In this document: positions 53,482 to 64,000 of the stretch, piece by piece
How the letters are laid out: the number at the start of each line of letters is the position of its first letter
Numbering within the stretch: position 1 is the stretch's first letter
NCBI GenBank assembly: GCA_930367215.1
Contig: OV884058.1
Location: forward strand, 214,748,208-214,812,207
DNA length: 64,000 nucleotides
Direction: 5' to 3'
DNA from: Pollenia angustigena
Taxonomy: Eukaryota > Arthropoda > Insecta > Diptera > Polleniidae
The notes under the pieces: generated by a model
The model's input: the letters and a program-made list of their open reading frames with translations, nothing else
Told to the model about the DNA's origin: nothing
Databases searched by the model: none
Position numbers and translations under genes: made by a program

Positions 53482-53778
53482 AGTGTTGCCCGAACTTTAA
53501 GAGGTAAAATCAGCAAAAAACCATAATTTTTCATAAAAAATCTGGAAAATCTGCGTCAAGATTTTAAAAACTCTTCAAAATTCATTTATTACATTTTTTA
53601 TGTTATTTATTTAGAAAACCATATAGCAATTAATTTCAATATATACGGCCATGTTTTGGAATTTGAAATCGATGGTAAATATCTATAAGTGGTCCTCGAA
53701 GTATGAGGTATAAAAAGTAACTATTTTTTTGAACTTTCAGCACAGCAAAGTTTTAAAAATTGGTTCCATTTTAGAAAA
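53482..53778. other. AT-rich, possible hAT-like end
   Basis: CAGTGTTGCCCG at about 53480 again resembles the hAT termini seen elsewhere, but no partner was found. No gene. Confidence 0.3.
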
Positions 53779-53931
53779 TTTTTTTTTTCATTATTTATTT
53801 ATTGAATCTTCATATATTAAATATGAACTAACAATAATTAATCAAATCTTAACCTAATACGTTATTTTTTGTCCTGCCAGTGCCAGACAAAAATTTTCTT
53901 CATCGCGGGTTCTGTTCACTTTTATAGGTGT

Positions 53932-54574
53932 TTATCGCTCATCTAATTGGATAAGTGCTGCAGTGACTCTTCTTCTTAATAAGCGAGTGTGGCCGCTATC
54001 ATTTAAAATATTTCGTGCTAGTGGGTTCGGGTGCAATTCGAGCCTTTTTAAGTATTTTACTGCATATTTCGTAATCATAGTTTTAACTAATGGAACATTA
54101 AGATCCTTGTGAATATTTGAGTTTTTAACATACCAAGGGGCAGCTGTGATTATTCGAAGTAGTTTATTTTGGCGCCTTTGAATTTTTTCGATATTAGAGG
54201 CCGAGGCAGTGCCCCATAACTGAATACCATAGCACCAGATTGGCTTTAAGATGGAGTTGTAAAGAAGAAGTTAGCAGTCGAGACTAAGGACAGAGTTTCT
54301 TCCAATAAGCCAATGAATTTGGATGGCTTTTAGTTTCATTTGAGTTAATTTTGCCTCTATATGGCTTTTCCACGTTAAACGGCGATCTAGATGAATACCG
54401 AGGTATTTTACATGTGAATTTTGAGGTATTATTTGATTATTGATTTTAATAGGGGGGCATGATTCCCGACGCAAGGTGAATGTTATATGTATGCATTTTT
54501 GCTTATTGACCTCTATCCTCCATTGCTTTAACCATAGTTCGAGTTGAAATATATTATCCTGTAGGTATCGAGAT
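53932..54574 (-). pseudogene. Jockey LINE ORF2, C-terminal part
   Basis: It continues ORF2 after the LTR insertion: SRYLQDNIFQLELWLKQWRI, then KYLGIHLDRRLTWKSHIEAK, WLIGRNSVLS, a stop where Lys is expected (about 54271), LLYNSILKPIWCYGIQLWG, IEKIQRRQNKLLRIITAAPW, and SGHTRLLRR before the final stop. These are the thumb and post-RT regions of jockey polymerases. The 3' UTR lies to the left. Confidence 0.85.
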
Positions 54575-55161
54575 TGTGGAGGTTTTAATCTGGCAGGTTT
54601 GCCATGTAGAGGATTAATGTTAGTAAAGGCAGAATTGCCGTGTGGAGGATTAATATTTGTTTTCCCTATAACCCTTGGTTATTAAACAGCTGTCAGGGTT
54701 TCAGCCAGTGAATAGGCGTTCAAAAGAACTGCCGGAAAGATTGAGCCTCTCAAATTAAAACACAAGGCAAGTAATTGCCAATTTTTAGTTGTTAATTTTC
54801 AAGTCTGATTTTATTTAAATTTACAAGTGCTTATATACTATGTTTGAGATTTTGGCTTAGCCGTTCTAACTTATCCTAATTATCGACAGAGCTATGTTTT
54901 TCTCTGTCGGTATTATGAAAATGTCAATATTAATCATTTAAATATTATTGATTTACTCCCTGCAATTGTTCTTGCCCAATTTGGAATGCACTCAATTACA
55001 TTCTTCACTCAATTTAGATTGATCAGTTTTGTTTTTATATTTGTTGTCAGTCAGTTTGCCGTTATTTGATCTAGTAAAATACCCTACTCTGTTTTAGTTG
55101 GCATATGTAATTATCAGAGTGGTCTAAGGGTATGCGGTGGCAACTTATGAGGTACACTACA
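54575..55161 (-). repeat. 3' LTR of the 412/mdg1-like element
   Basis: Nearly identical to 58313-58896. Differences seen: TGTGGAGG/TGTAGAGG, AATAGGCG/AATTGGCG, ATTTACTCC/ATTTAATCC, and GCCGTTATTTGATC/GCCGTTTGATC. Confidence 0.93.
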
Positions 55162-56306
55162 CCCTCACCGCTAAGAGAAAAATTAGGGGATTGATTTTTC
55201 TTGATATTTTCATAGTACCGTCAATGTTATACAGTTTTATAATTTTTTTTTGTTCATATAAAGTATTTTTATAATTTTGTGGTTCTTAGTGTCTATTTGT
55301 ACATAGTATTTAATATAATATACTTAATTATTGTTTCTTAAGCCTATATATGGTTTTATTTGTTTATTAATGAATTTATTAATTACAATATTTTAATTGA
55401 TATTTAGTTTAAAATATATGTATATGTGTGTATATGTGTCTATGGAAGTGTGTTTTTTTTTTTTTGTTTGTGTATTGTGGTTTTAATGAATTGTTGTGAA
55501 ATTATTTTAGTGCAGTGATGTTCATTCAAGCAAACAATTGTTTAGAAGCCCCACCCCTTTGTTTTTTACGCTCATTTATTTAGTTGCACACGTACGGAAG
55601 ATGAGTTGATCTTATTTCAAATACAGAGTGTAAGATAAGTAATAAAATTAAAAAAATATTTGAATGTTTTTACGAAATTGTCATAAAAGCATAAATGTAG
55701 AAGAATTTAGTGGAGTTTTTTTTTTAATTTTAATTTCTAAACATGCTCGTACTTCACAATGAATTTTTTTCATGCTAATATTTAAAAATTTCCAATTCTT
55801 ACTGTTTGTTAAAAATTTTTAAAAGTTAAAATTTTAAAAGTCAATTTTAAAAAAATAGAAAATTTAGTTGGACGGTATTATTATAAATATTTTACAATCA
55901 AAACAATTTATTTCTATTAAATTTAAATAAAATTTGTGCGATTAGTTTTGCGTATCTCTGTATTTTGAAATTCTCTCATAATACATATGCAAAACATTTT
56001 TGAACATCAATGTTTTAGTGTCTTGTTGTTTTTTCAATTACTGTGTTTTACTCCCCTTTGTTCTTTACTTTTTGTAATGTCCGTGGTATGGTATCATGTT
56101 CGTTTTTTTTATATTTTGTTATTACTTTTAGTAATACTAGTTTGTTTACGTTTGGTTTTTAAAGAGTTATTGTTACTGTCTTGGCTTTGTTTGCTGTTAA
56201 TTTGTCATTCTCTAAATGAAATACATTTTGATATACATATTTTGTTATTAATTCTGATTTTGCATATTCATCAGTATTGTTTAAGTGCAAGTCATTTAGA
56301 ATTTGT
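55162..56306. other. Internal region of the LTR element, non-coding
   Basis: AT-rich with a TTTTTTTTTTTTTGTTTG tract. The 117-codon plus-strand frame at 55987-56340 is antisense to the element and is Leu/Phe/Val-rich by composition. Confidence 0.5.
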
Positions 56307-56721
56307 TCAAAAACGTTCGTCATTGTTTACTTTTGTGTAACCTAATATGTCGTAGTTTTTAAGTGGGTCAGTCTGCGGTTTAATGCCCTGTAAAATTATT
56401 TCTTTGTTCGTTTTGTTTAATGTGTCAGTAGGTTGGGATGGTAATTTGACGAAAATTAGTTCAAGTGTGTCAATATTTGGTGTTGTGTTGTATAAGTATG
56501 TAAAATACGGCATCCAAGTGTCTCATTCATCGTTGGTGGCATTTATTTAGTAATCTTTGGATTCTTTCAAGTGAGCTGATTGTTTGGTGATGGTAGGCTG
56601 TAGAAAATACTTGTTCAATCAATTTCAATGTTTCATTAGTACATTGTATCTTAATATTCTTAGTTGAGGACTTTTGTAATTTGTTATTATTTTTGCATAT
56701 GCTTCTTTCAATTATTGTCAT
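56307..56721 (-). pseudogene. Integrase C-terminal relic of the 412/mdg1-like element
   Basis: FSTAYHHQTISSLERIQRLL corresponds to the end of the integrase core (STAYHxQxxGxxER) with the catalytic Glu region. After a frameshift and a TGA where Trp is normal comes DTWMPYFTYLYNTTPNIDT then ELIFVKLPSQPTD, the 412/mdg1-type continuation, ending in PLKNYDILGYTK. The two catalytic Asp residues upstream are deleted. Confidence 0.75.
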
Positions 56722-56742
56722 GTTTATATCTTAAATATTCCT

Positions 56743-57010
56743 TCATTCTTCGATATCGCTAGTTCTCTTAAATATTCCTTCACTCTTTTTAGATATCAGT
56801 TTCCTCAGAATCGAATCTAGTTTCGCCGAGTTATCGCTGAATCTTGCATGCATTTTATTATTGTTCTTGGCATGTAACTTCTTCATAATCGAATCTGGTT
56901 TCGATGAATTATCGTTACATCCTTTATTCATATAGTTATCATTTGGGTACGTGATTTCTTTATTATCGAATCTTGTTTCGATGAATTATCATCACGTCCT
57001 ATGTGCACAG
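56743..57010 (-). pseudogene. Gag-like relic with 12-residue repeats
   Basis: The minus frame repeats DNSSKQDSIIKK, DNSSKPDSIMKK and DNSAKLDSILRK, each separated by about 20 residues rich in Asn, Lys and Met. Such short repeats may belong to the Gag coding region of the element, but I have no firm family match. It lies directly upstream of the integrase relic, marking the large deletion. Confidence 0.4.
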
Positions 57011-58298
57011 TATTATCTTCAATTCTTATATCGACGTCTTCTCAAATTTATTCAATTGCAATTTCTTTATATTTTTAACACATTAATGAATCTACATTCC
57101 CATATTCGAAGTTGATCAGACTCCTAAGAGATGCATTTTCCCATATTTTTCTTTTCGCGTGCGTTTTATACATTCCTATTCTTTCATTGTTATTCTTATT
57201 TGCCTCATTACTTGTCATTTTATGTGCCTCTTTATTTTAATTGTTCTTTGCCCTTGTAGTTACTAGTGTCTTCTTTTTCTTTTTCATAATTTTCAACCTG
57301 TATCATCTGCTTTAGTTTTTCTGAGTTTATTTATTCTGTTCATGTTTTCATGTGTATCTTTGCATGAGTTTTATGGTTTTTAGTGAAAGAGTTGTTCTAT
57401 TAGTTATGTCAGTTAGTTCGTTGTCCTTTTACGTTTTTATTTTTGAGTAAAGATGTGTCTTCTCTGTTTTGTTTATTTCGCTCTTGTTGTCGTCTTCCGC
57501 CTGGTAGGTTTTGTCCCATTATTAGATATGGTCAAACTGTATGGATCGTTTGACATCATTATTGCTTGTATTCCTTCTTCCATCGCGCTTGTGCCATGAG
57601 ATTATGGAGCCATTGTGGTATGTATGCATGTATAAGTGTAATGTATGTTAATATTATTTTTCTAGTTTTTGCAAACTATGTACGTATTTTAGCTAAGAAT
57701 AAAGTATTTTAGAGACATATTCAAAAACTTTCCATCTTTTCTCAAGTAAATTTGTATATACGTGTTATTTAAAGATTTAATTTTTCTAATTTCTATTTTT
57801 GTAAATATTTTTATTTATTATGTTAAATTTTATTTTATAAATTTTTGTTTTAATATTTGTAGTTTTTTTTTTTTTTTTTTTTTTGAATACAAAAATATTA
57901 ATTAATGATTAGATAAAAATGTTTAGATAATTGTAACAAAGAATTATTTAAAATTGCTTTTTCTATATATTTAAAAAATTTTTTTTTTATAACAAACAAT
58001 TTTTGTAATATTTTGAGAAAAAATTTTTTTTTTTTTTTTTTTATAAAATTTATGTTTATTAATCAGGTTTCCTTTTTTCTTTTTTTTTTTTTTTTTTTAT
58101 TTTATTAAATTTATGAGCCATTTTGTTTCTACAAATATTATTTAAAAAAAATTTTTTTTTTTTTTTTTTTAAAAATTTTATTTAATTTTGAATTTGTTTC
58201 CGTATGAATATATTTTTTTTTAGAGGATTGGTCCTAGTTTGGCAGGATAATTAATTTTTCCCAGCCTGGCAGGATTATTAATTTATTAAGGTCCGAGT
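57011..58298. other. 5' leader/gag region of the LTR element with T runs
   Basis: Five T runs of 13-21 bases lie between 57860 and 58175 (A runs on the element's sense strand), plus GGCAGGAT(T/C) repeats at 58240-58310. No open reading frame survives. Confidence 0.5.
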
Positions 58299-58312
58299 GG
58301 GCAGGATCGCCA
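58299..58312 (-). promoter_or_regulatory. Primer-binding site, tRNA 3'-end type
   Basis: On the minus strand TGGCGATCCTGCCC starts at the first base after the 5' LTR. TGG pairs with the CCA tail, and TGGCGA is the tRNA-Arg-type start used by 412/mdg1 elements. Confidence 0.7.
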
Positions 58313-58896
58313 TGTAGAGGTTTTAATCTGGCAGGTTTGCCATGTAGAGGATTAATGTTAGTAAAGGCAGAATTGCCGTGTGGAGGATTAATATTTGTTT
58401 TCCCTATAACCCTTGGTTATTAAACAGCTGTCAGGGTTTCAGCCAGTGAATTGGCGTTCAAAAGAACTGCCGGAAAGATTGAGCCTCTCAAATTAAAACA
58501 CAAGGCAAGTAATTGCCAATTTTTAGTTGTTAATTTTCAAGTCTGATTTTATTTAAATTTACAAGTGCTTATATACTATGTTTGAGATTTTGGCTTAGCC
58601 GTTCTAACTTATCCTAATTATCGACAGAGCTATGTTTTTCTCTGTCGGTATTATGAAAATGTCAATATTAATCATTTAAATATTATTGATTTAATCCCTG
58701 CAATTGTTCTTGCCCAATTTGGAATGCACTCAATTACATTCTTCACTCAATTTAGATTGATCAGTTTTGTTTTTATATTTGTTGTCAGTCAGTTTGCCGT
58801 TTGATCTAGTAAAATACCCTACTCTGTTTTAGTTGGCATATGTAATTATCAGAGTGGTCTAAGGGTATGCGGTGGCAACTTATGAGGTACACTACA
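58313..58896 (-). repeat. 5' LTR of the 412/mdg1-like element
   Basis: 584-bp partner of 54575-55161, 5' by orientation because the primer site is on its inner side. Confidence 0.93.
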
Positions 58897-60914
58897 AGAT
58901 GCTTCTTGACGGTTTTCGTGCACGCTCAAAAAAGCTGTATCATTAGCAAATGTTGAAGTTTGTGTGAAGTTGTTTGTTGGCATATCCGAGGTATATATTG
59001 AGTATAAAAGTGGGCCCAGGATGCTTCCCTGAGGGACTCCAGCGTCAATTTGCTGAGGAGAGCTTAAATAATCACCTTCTTTAATAATAAATTTTCGACC
59101 GACTAAGTAGCTTTCTAACAGCTTGTGTGTGTTTACTGGCAAGTTGAGCTTCAATTTATGTAACAAGCCTTCATGCCAGACTTTATCAAAAGCTTGAGAA
59201 ACATCGATGAAGAGAGCGGAACAATATTTTCTTTCTTCAAAGGCTTTTCTTATTGCGTTTTCTATACGATAGGTTTGCTCAATTGTGCTGTGTTCTCTTC
59301 TAAAGCCGAATTGGTGGTTAGGAATACATCCATTTTCATTTAAAATTGGGGTTAATTTTGACGATAAAAGCTTCTCAAACAGCTTTGATATATAAGAATA
59401 TATTAGATATATTATGACCCAACTTTTGTGTGATCCTTTCCAGGTTTAGGTATCATGGTGACTAAGGAGACCTTCCACTTTTGAGGATAGTATTCAAGGC
59501 GTAAAATAGCATTAAAAATTAACAGAATAATTTTCTTTGCTATGCTGGGTAGCTCCAAAAGCATTTTGTTGCTGATCTTATCAAAACCAGGAGCCTTCTT
59601 GGGATTTAAATCACAAATAGCCTTTTCGATTTCTCTTATCTCAAATCTTAGCGGAACAGCTGCTCTAGCAGCAACAGGTGGTAACTCGACCGCAATATCG
59701 TGAGATATATTTGGGGTAAATACGTTTTTTAATTGATTGACATACAGATTTCCTTTTTCAACATCATTTCTTGCCCAACTTCCATTCAAGTATCTTAATG
59801 GTGGTTTAGAGACAACTGGCCTTTTGAGATTTCTAGCTGCGCGCCATAATGAGTAGTTTGATTGTGGGGTTGCATCAAGTTCCTCAAGATATTTTTCCAG
59901 AGAAGCCGTTTTGTTAGTCTGCAGTAACTGTCTTAGTCATTTTGTACACTCTTTAAGTAAGTTCTTAGGTTGAGGGGATCTGTGCAATTGCCACTCTCTT
60001 CGAGCCCTCCTTTTTTCAGACAAAAGATGCTCGACATCTGTGGAATATATTTTAATAGTTTTTGTTTTTTTGGGGGCAATATTGGAATGTTGAACAGCTA
60101 GTTTCAGAAAACTGTCAAAATTGTCAATAGAGCGATCTACATAATCCGGTGTACTGAGCGCAATATTTTCTGTGCAATGGGTACTGAGATATTTTTTATA
60201 TTTTAACCAATTAATTTGCGTAGCTGTCGTCGGAGGTACAATTCTATTGGGGTTCATTATAGTAACAATTGTAGGTGTGTGATCGGAAGATAAATCTAGG
60301 GAGGCTTCAACATGAATCGTTTCTATGGGAATGTTTTTAACCACGCCGAAATCGATGACATCTGGAATTTTTTGATGATCAGTAGGCCAATATGTTGGTT
60401 GTCCGCTCGCTACCACATTTAAATCCATTTTAGAAATTGTGTTAAATAAAACACGACCCTTTGGTGTTATAAGTCGCGACTCCCAGAAGGTATGTTTAGC
60501 GTTATAATCGCCAGCGGCTAGGAAACACGGTCCTAATGATTTGAAATATTTATAATATTGGCCCTCCGATATTAAAAATCTAGGCGGGGAGTATAACGAT
60601 GAAATTACTAGGTTTCTATTTAATTCCTCAACGCAAATGTTCGTTGCTTGGAGATAATCTTCACGATGATCACACATTAGGTAGTGTTTGACTCGGGTTT
60701 TTATTAAAATGGCAGAACCTCCACAAGCTCTATCTCGAGGGTCCTTGGTATCATATAGTATATAACCATTTCTTTTAAACGTATTTCTTGAGGTCAAATG
60801 AGTTTCAGAAACCATCATGACATCAATTTGTTTATTTTTAAGAAAGTATTCTAATTCATTATTATGTTGGCGGATGCCGTTTGCGTTCCAAAAACAAATT
60901 TTTAAACAGTTCAT
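58897..60914 (-). pseudogene. Jockey LINE ORF2, endonuclease and RT core
   Basis: It starts MNCLKICFWNANGIRQHNNE at 60914, overlapping the ORF1 stop as ATGA. Endonuclease motifs are all visible: VSETHL, GGSAILIKT, SSLYSPP, AAGDYNAKHTFWESRL and DLSSDHTPTI. A TGA at about 59937 interrupts after LLKECTK. RT: KKAPGFDKISNKMLLELP and VTMIPKPGKDH are present; then the YRPISLL motif is replaced by an AT-rich scramble with frameshifts (59385-59412). HQFGFRREHST, LFIDVSQAFDKVWHE and GVPQGSILGPLLY follow. The active site reads FAND, with Asn for the first Asp. The LTR element interrupts just after HENRQEAS. Confidence 0.9.
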
Positions 60915-62398
60915 GGTTTGTTAAGTACAGCTTGCAATAACATCGATTGCATTCTAAGCATTTCCTGCATCATATTACCCATTGTGTTCGTAAAATTATT
61001 TACCGTTTGCACTAATGTTTCCATGGTTTTTTCTAAACGACTTAAATTAGAAACTGGAGTATCATCATTACTTGGCGAGGCACCTTGCATTGGCTGATGG
61101 TTTGATTTTAGGACGTTAGCGTAAGAGGTTCTGTTATTACTAGGCTGGGGGGCTTGAATTGCATTTGTGTTTACTTGATTTGCAACCTGCATTTGAGGGG
61201 TATTTGTTTTCGGTCCAACCGTCTGCTTGACGATATTATATACAGGGCATCCTCTATAATTGGCAGTGTGATTACCGCCACAGTTGCTACATTTTTTTAC
61301 GTTGGGGTCGGTTTTAGACTTATCGCAAGAAACTGTACCGTGTAGTTCACCACATACTACGCAGACAGGAGGTAAATAGCAGTATGCCTTGGTATGACCA
61401 TACTCTTGACAGTTTAAACATTGAACGGGACCATTTCTTTTGTGCGGCTCTTCTATAGTTATTCTTCTGTAGAGAATATATTTTAAATTGTAAATAGGAT
61501 GTGTTTCGTTTTTTTAAGTTTTACGTCGCCGGGTTCAAACTCCACTCGAAAAAGTGGTTGGGGAATTTTTTCTCTATTTTTAATATTTACTACATGTTTT
61601 ACCTTGAAGCCTTTTTCTTCTAGGAATGTTTTAACCTCTTCTGGGTCCACACATGAGTCAATACCCTTAATCACTACCTGTAGACCTTTACTGCTTTTCA
61701 GTTGGTAGGTATAAAAGTTTTTTTTAAGTGTTTCAAAGTTGTTTACTATTTTGCGAAAATCATTCTCATGATTGACTTGTATGTTTGTCTAGTTTATACT
61801 TCCACGCTTGATAGCCGCTACGTAAAACGAATTTTCACCTATCACCGATATCAAACTCTTTATGAGCTCATTTGAATTTTGCTCCCTAAGATATATCGGG
61901 GGAGGCTTTGATGATTTAATGACGTTTGGTGCTTCAGAGGTTTTGTGTATTTATTTTATCAAAAGATGGTACTTTTGAGGCCGAAGCAACTGCTGCAGAG
62001 GTAGGGCTGCGTCCCCGTTTAAGCACTGTTATGTACCTGTCCATACCAACTTGTACTGTAGGCTTTTGACAACTTTTTACAGGGGGGTTTCCCATTGCAT
62101 TCGTGTTTAAGTTGGTATCATTTCCCACTAAATTTGTTTTTGACGTCACGGCAATACTTGCTGGCCTGGCAACACTTGTCACCAAATCTAGTTGTAGTTT
62201 TTTTAATGAGTCACTATCCACTGTTTTTGTAAACACCGAGGGTGATAGGGAACGTGTTCGACTAATTGGCTTAGCCGTTAAATAGTTTATATTGTTTTGT
62301 TTTGTTTTATTTATTTCTGCATTATTTTCATTAGCTTGAACTAAAACGTAAACGTTTCTTTCATTTTGTCTTAGTGTTGTTTCACTGTTCGTACTCAT
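60911..62398 (-). pseudogene. Jockey LINE ORF1 (Gag-like, three CCHC knuckles)
   Basis: RNA-binding Gag-like protein of the LINE. Start at about 62398 (MSTNSETTLRQNERNVYVLV). Frameshifts lie near 61930 and 61490, and a stop near 61795. The central domain reads LQVVIKGIDSCVDPEEVKTF ... VVNIKNREKIPQPLFRVEFE, typical of the pre-knuckle region in jockey Gags. Three knuckles follow: CLNCQEYGHTKAYC, CVVCGELHGTVSC and CSNCGGNHTANYRGC. The C-terminal helix ends MLLQAVLNKP. The final frame 61192-60911 is intact. Confidence 0.88.
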
Positions 62399-62484
62399 GC
62401 AAAGAGTTGCTTTTGTTTTTCACCGTTTTGCTTTGCTTTAATATTTATATTATTTATTGTATTTTACAACAACAACAAAATAAA

Positions 62485-62745
62485 CAAGTAAGAAAGTATA
62501 GTCGGTCAAGCCCGACCATATGATACCCTACACCACAGTATTTAAAAACACATCATGCTTATGTGTCCATATAAATATAGATTTATCTATGTTTATAAAC
62601 TTCATGAAAATTGGTTTAAAAGTTTGTGAGAGGCAGAAATTGCCCCCTACCTCCCCTTGTGGTCCTATTTTTGAAAAACTGTATAGCTAATGTGTCCATA
62701 TAGATATGGATCTATCTATGTTTTAAGCTCCCCAAAAAAAAATTT
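62485..62745 (-). mobile_element. mini-me subfamily C, copy 3, truncated
   Basis: It carries the 3' terminal stem GGTCGGGCTTGACCGACTAT (minus orientation) and adjoining region up to about 62745, where homology stops before the core. It abuts the 5' end of the minus-strand LINE. Confidence 0.75.
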
Positions 62746-63731
62746 TTTTTTTTAATTTCCAACATTTATTGTTTATATATGCTATATATTTCAGCCCCCA
62801 TATTCATAAATGATTATAAAATTTAATAAACGTTTATTAAATTTAAAATATTTTTATGAATACAGGCATAAATACATAAAATAAGCAACTGTATAACTAA
62901 AATGTAAAACTATTTTTTTGGGTTTAATGAAATAAGTTTTAAGTTTAAAGTGCGAGTTGATTTACATAATGGAAAAATATCTTGTGCAACTTAAATAGCT
63001 CGTTCCGCGCATTTATTACTACGCTGCTGAAAATGATCACTGTTTCATGTATCCGCCAAACAACTCATCTATCACAACATCTATCATTTGCCATTAAAAT
63101 TTAGTTTATTAAAAAAAACCGCGATATAGAGTCGCGATTTTTTTTGCGCCCTTCTTCCTTACAAATTGTAAGATCTTGTTATATTCATGAAATTATTAAG
63201 AAATACTTGAAATTTTGTAATTAAATGTTAATTTTGTATAGTAAGGAGAAAAACTTAAATTCAAAACTTTATCGCGTTTGGTGCGGAAACTTTCTTCACG
63301 ATCGCGAAAAAGTAATACATAATTTCTTTATATTTTTTTACGGTCTATACGGCTATGCGATGAAGAATTTGATATTCGCAAAAATTGTAAGAAGTACTTA
63401 CCCTTATACACATATTGTTTTTAATAAACTTTTAAAAACAAATTTTTTACTTTTTTGTATCATGCAAAATCCGCGCCTGATAATAAGTGTGCCCTCTTTT
63501 TAAATCCTTAATCAGTTTTTTTAAATATCTCGAATATACATGCATATGTATTAAATTAAATTGAGACCTAACGTATGTATGTATTATTGTAGATGTAATG
63601 CTGCACGTTCTACATAAGGAATTTAGATAAAAACATAAAAACTAATTTTTATACCTAAATTTTAAAGAACTCAAGAATCTTCAAATTGTTTTTAAGTGTA
63701 TCTTTGCATTATAAATATATTGGTATTATTA
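62746..63731. other. AT-rich DNA with a small hairpin
   Basis: 62793-62869 (CATATTCATAAATGATTATA against TTTTATGAATACAG) is a hairpin related to 5271-5380. A short palindromic pair with CGCGATAT(A)GAGTCGCG lies at about 63120-63140. The 92-codon frame at 63225-63503 has no recognisable features. No gene assigned. Confidence 0.4.
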
Positions 63732-64000
63732 TACCCACACCACAATAGTGGAGAGGGTATTATGCATTTGTGCTGATCTGTGTAACGCGTTAAAATATTG
63801 GTCCTAGACCCACCTTAAAGTATACCGATCGACTCAGAATCACTTTCTGAGTTGAACTAGCGATGTCCGTCCGGCTGGCTATCCATTTGACCTTGTGCGC
63901 AAAGTACAGGTCGCAATTTCGGAGATAATTTGGAAAATAGGTTCTTATTAGCACAAGGACCAAGCCTATCTTCCGCGAGGGAAGAAATTTCTTCCTCTCA
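63732..64000 (+). mobile_element. mini-me subfamily C, copy 4, cut by the window end
   Basis: Starts ATACCCACACCACAATAGTG, has TCCTAGACCCACCTTAAAGT, the core with CGACTCAGAATCACTTTCTG and GATGTCCGTCCGGCTGGCTA. It gives the unexpanded form of the GGCT block and the uninterrupted sequence across the copia insertion point of copy 1. Confidence 0.85.

Larger units (their letters stand above)
54575..58896 (-). mobile_element. 412/mdg1-like (Ty3) LTR element, internally deleted
   Basis: LTRs 54575-55161 (587 bp) and 58313-58896 (584 bp) begin TGT(G/A)GAGG and end CACTACA on +. TSD AGAT at 54571-54574 and 58897-58900. Removing the element restores the LINE reading across the junction. Orientation is minus: a TGGCGATCCTGCC primer site follows the right LTR, and a purine-rich GCGGTGAGGG precedes the left one. 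Internally (3.15 kb) only gag-like repeats and the end of integrase remain; protease, RT, RNase H and the integrase core are gone. A few LTR differences, including a 3-bp indel, suggest moderate age. Confidence 0.93.
53779..62480 (-). mobile_element. Jockey-clade LINE, minus strand, split by an LTR element
   Basis: The A-tail is the T run at 53779-53788. ORF2 ends at 53932, ORF1 starts at about 62398, and the 5' end lies near 62480 where a mini-me begins. The 4.3-kb LTR element at 54575-58896 interrupts ORF2. Both ORFs carry stops and frameshifts. Related to, but distinct from, the LINE at 34267-37266. Confidence 0.85.

Noticed and set aside
55987..56340. 117-residue hydrophobic frame resembling a membrane protein
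   Set aside because: It lies antisense inside the LTR element, overlaps the integrase relic region and is Leu/Phe/Val-rich because the DNA is T-rich.
63225..63503. 92-codon plus-strand frame near the window end
   Set aside because: AT-rich composition, no motifs, promoter or splice signals; kept as unassigned DNA.

Overview
The window reads as AT-rich, non-coding-dominated nuclear DNA of a dipteran, most likely a cyclorrhaphan (higher) fly. The clues are short 55-90 nt GT-AG introns, mini-me-type retroposons with a (TA)n - conserved core - (GTCY)n layout, jockey-clade LINEs, a copia element primed by an initiator-tRNA fragment, a 412/mdg1-like Ty3 element, and a TATA/TCAGTT core promoter with a CAAAATG start context. 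Only one gene looks like an intact host gene: a secreted 323-residue protein of unknown family at 39697-40668. Almost everything else is mobile DNA, much of it nested, and many boundaries can be set from target-site duplications (TSDs).

Layout. 1-2.1 kb: 3' part of a PIF/Harbinger transposon, with transposase on + and its Myb/SANT-like partner on -, the latter broken by one in-frame stop. 3.3-5.7 kb: a hAT-type element with an 8-bp TSD, a hATC-like relic and a nested TIR element. 5-9.2 kb: several small TIR elements. 9.2-10.1, 15.8-17.2 and 27.9-28.9 kb: mini-me subfamily A. 10.6-24.9 kb: a foldback-like structure in which two arms share a unique outer domain and an array of a 166-bp satellite, in opposite orientation. 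Between the arms lie small TIR elements, an intact LINE ORF2 (17563-20199) and an intron-containing relic of the GTPase gene GPN1 (20731-21785, - strand), which is split by a 265-bp TIR element.

25-34 kb: TIR elements, mini-me subfamily B, degenerate tandem repeats and tRNA-like SINE fragments. 34.3-37.3 kb: a decayed jockey-clade LINE. 39.2-40.8 kb: the secreted-protein gene, preceded by three copies of a 131-bp unit. 41.1-47.3 kb: a nest in which a 150-bp hAT MITE lies in a copia-type element, that element in a mini-me, and the mini-me in a tandem repeat whose neighbouring copy is the empty site. 48.1-50.3 kb: another nest inside an element with an 8-bp TSD. 52.5-53.5 kb: a TIR element holding a second one. 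53.8-62.4 kb: a second jockey-clade LINE on the - strand, split by a 4.3-kb 412/mdg1-like LTR element with a 4-bp TSD. 62.5-64 kb: mini-me subfamily C copies.

No operon-like or pathway organisation exists here. The relations that matter are who inserted into whom, and possible trans-mobilisation of the short elements by Harbinger- and hAT-type transposases. All calls come from reading the sequence and from family knowledge; no search was run.
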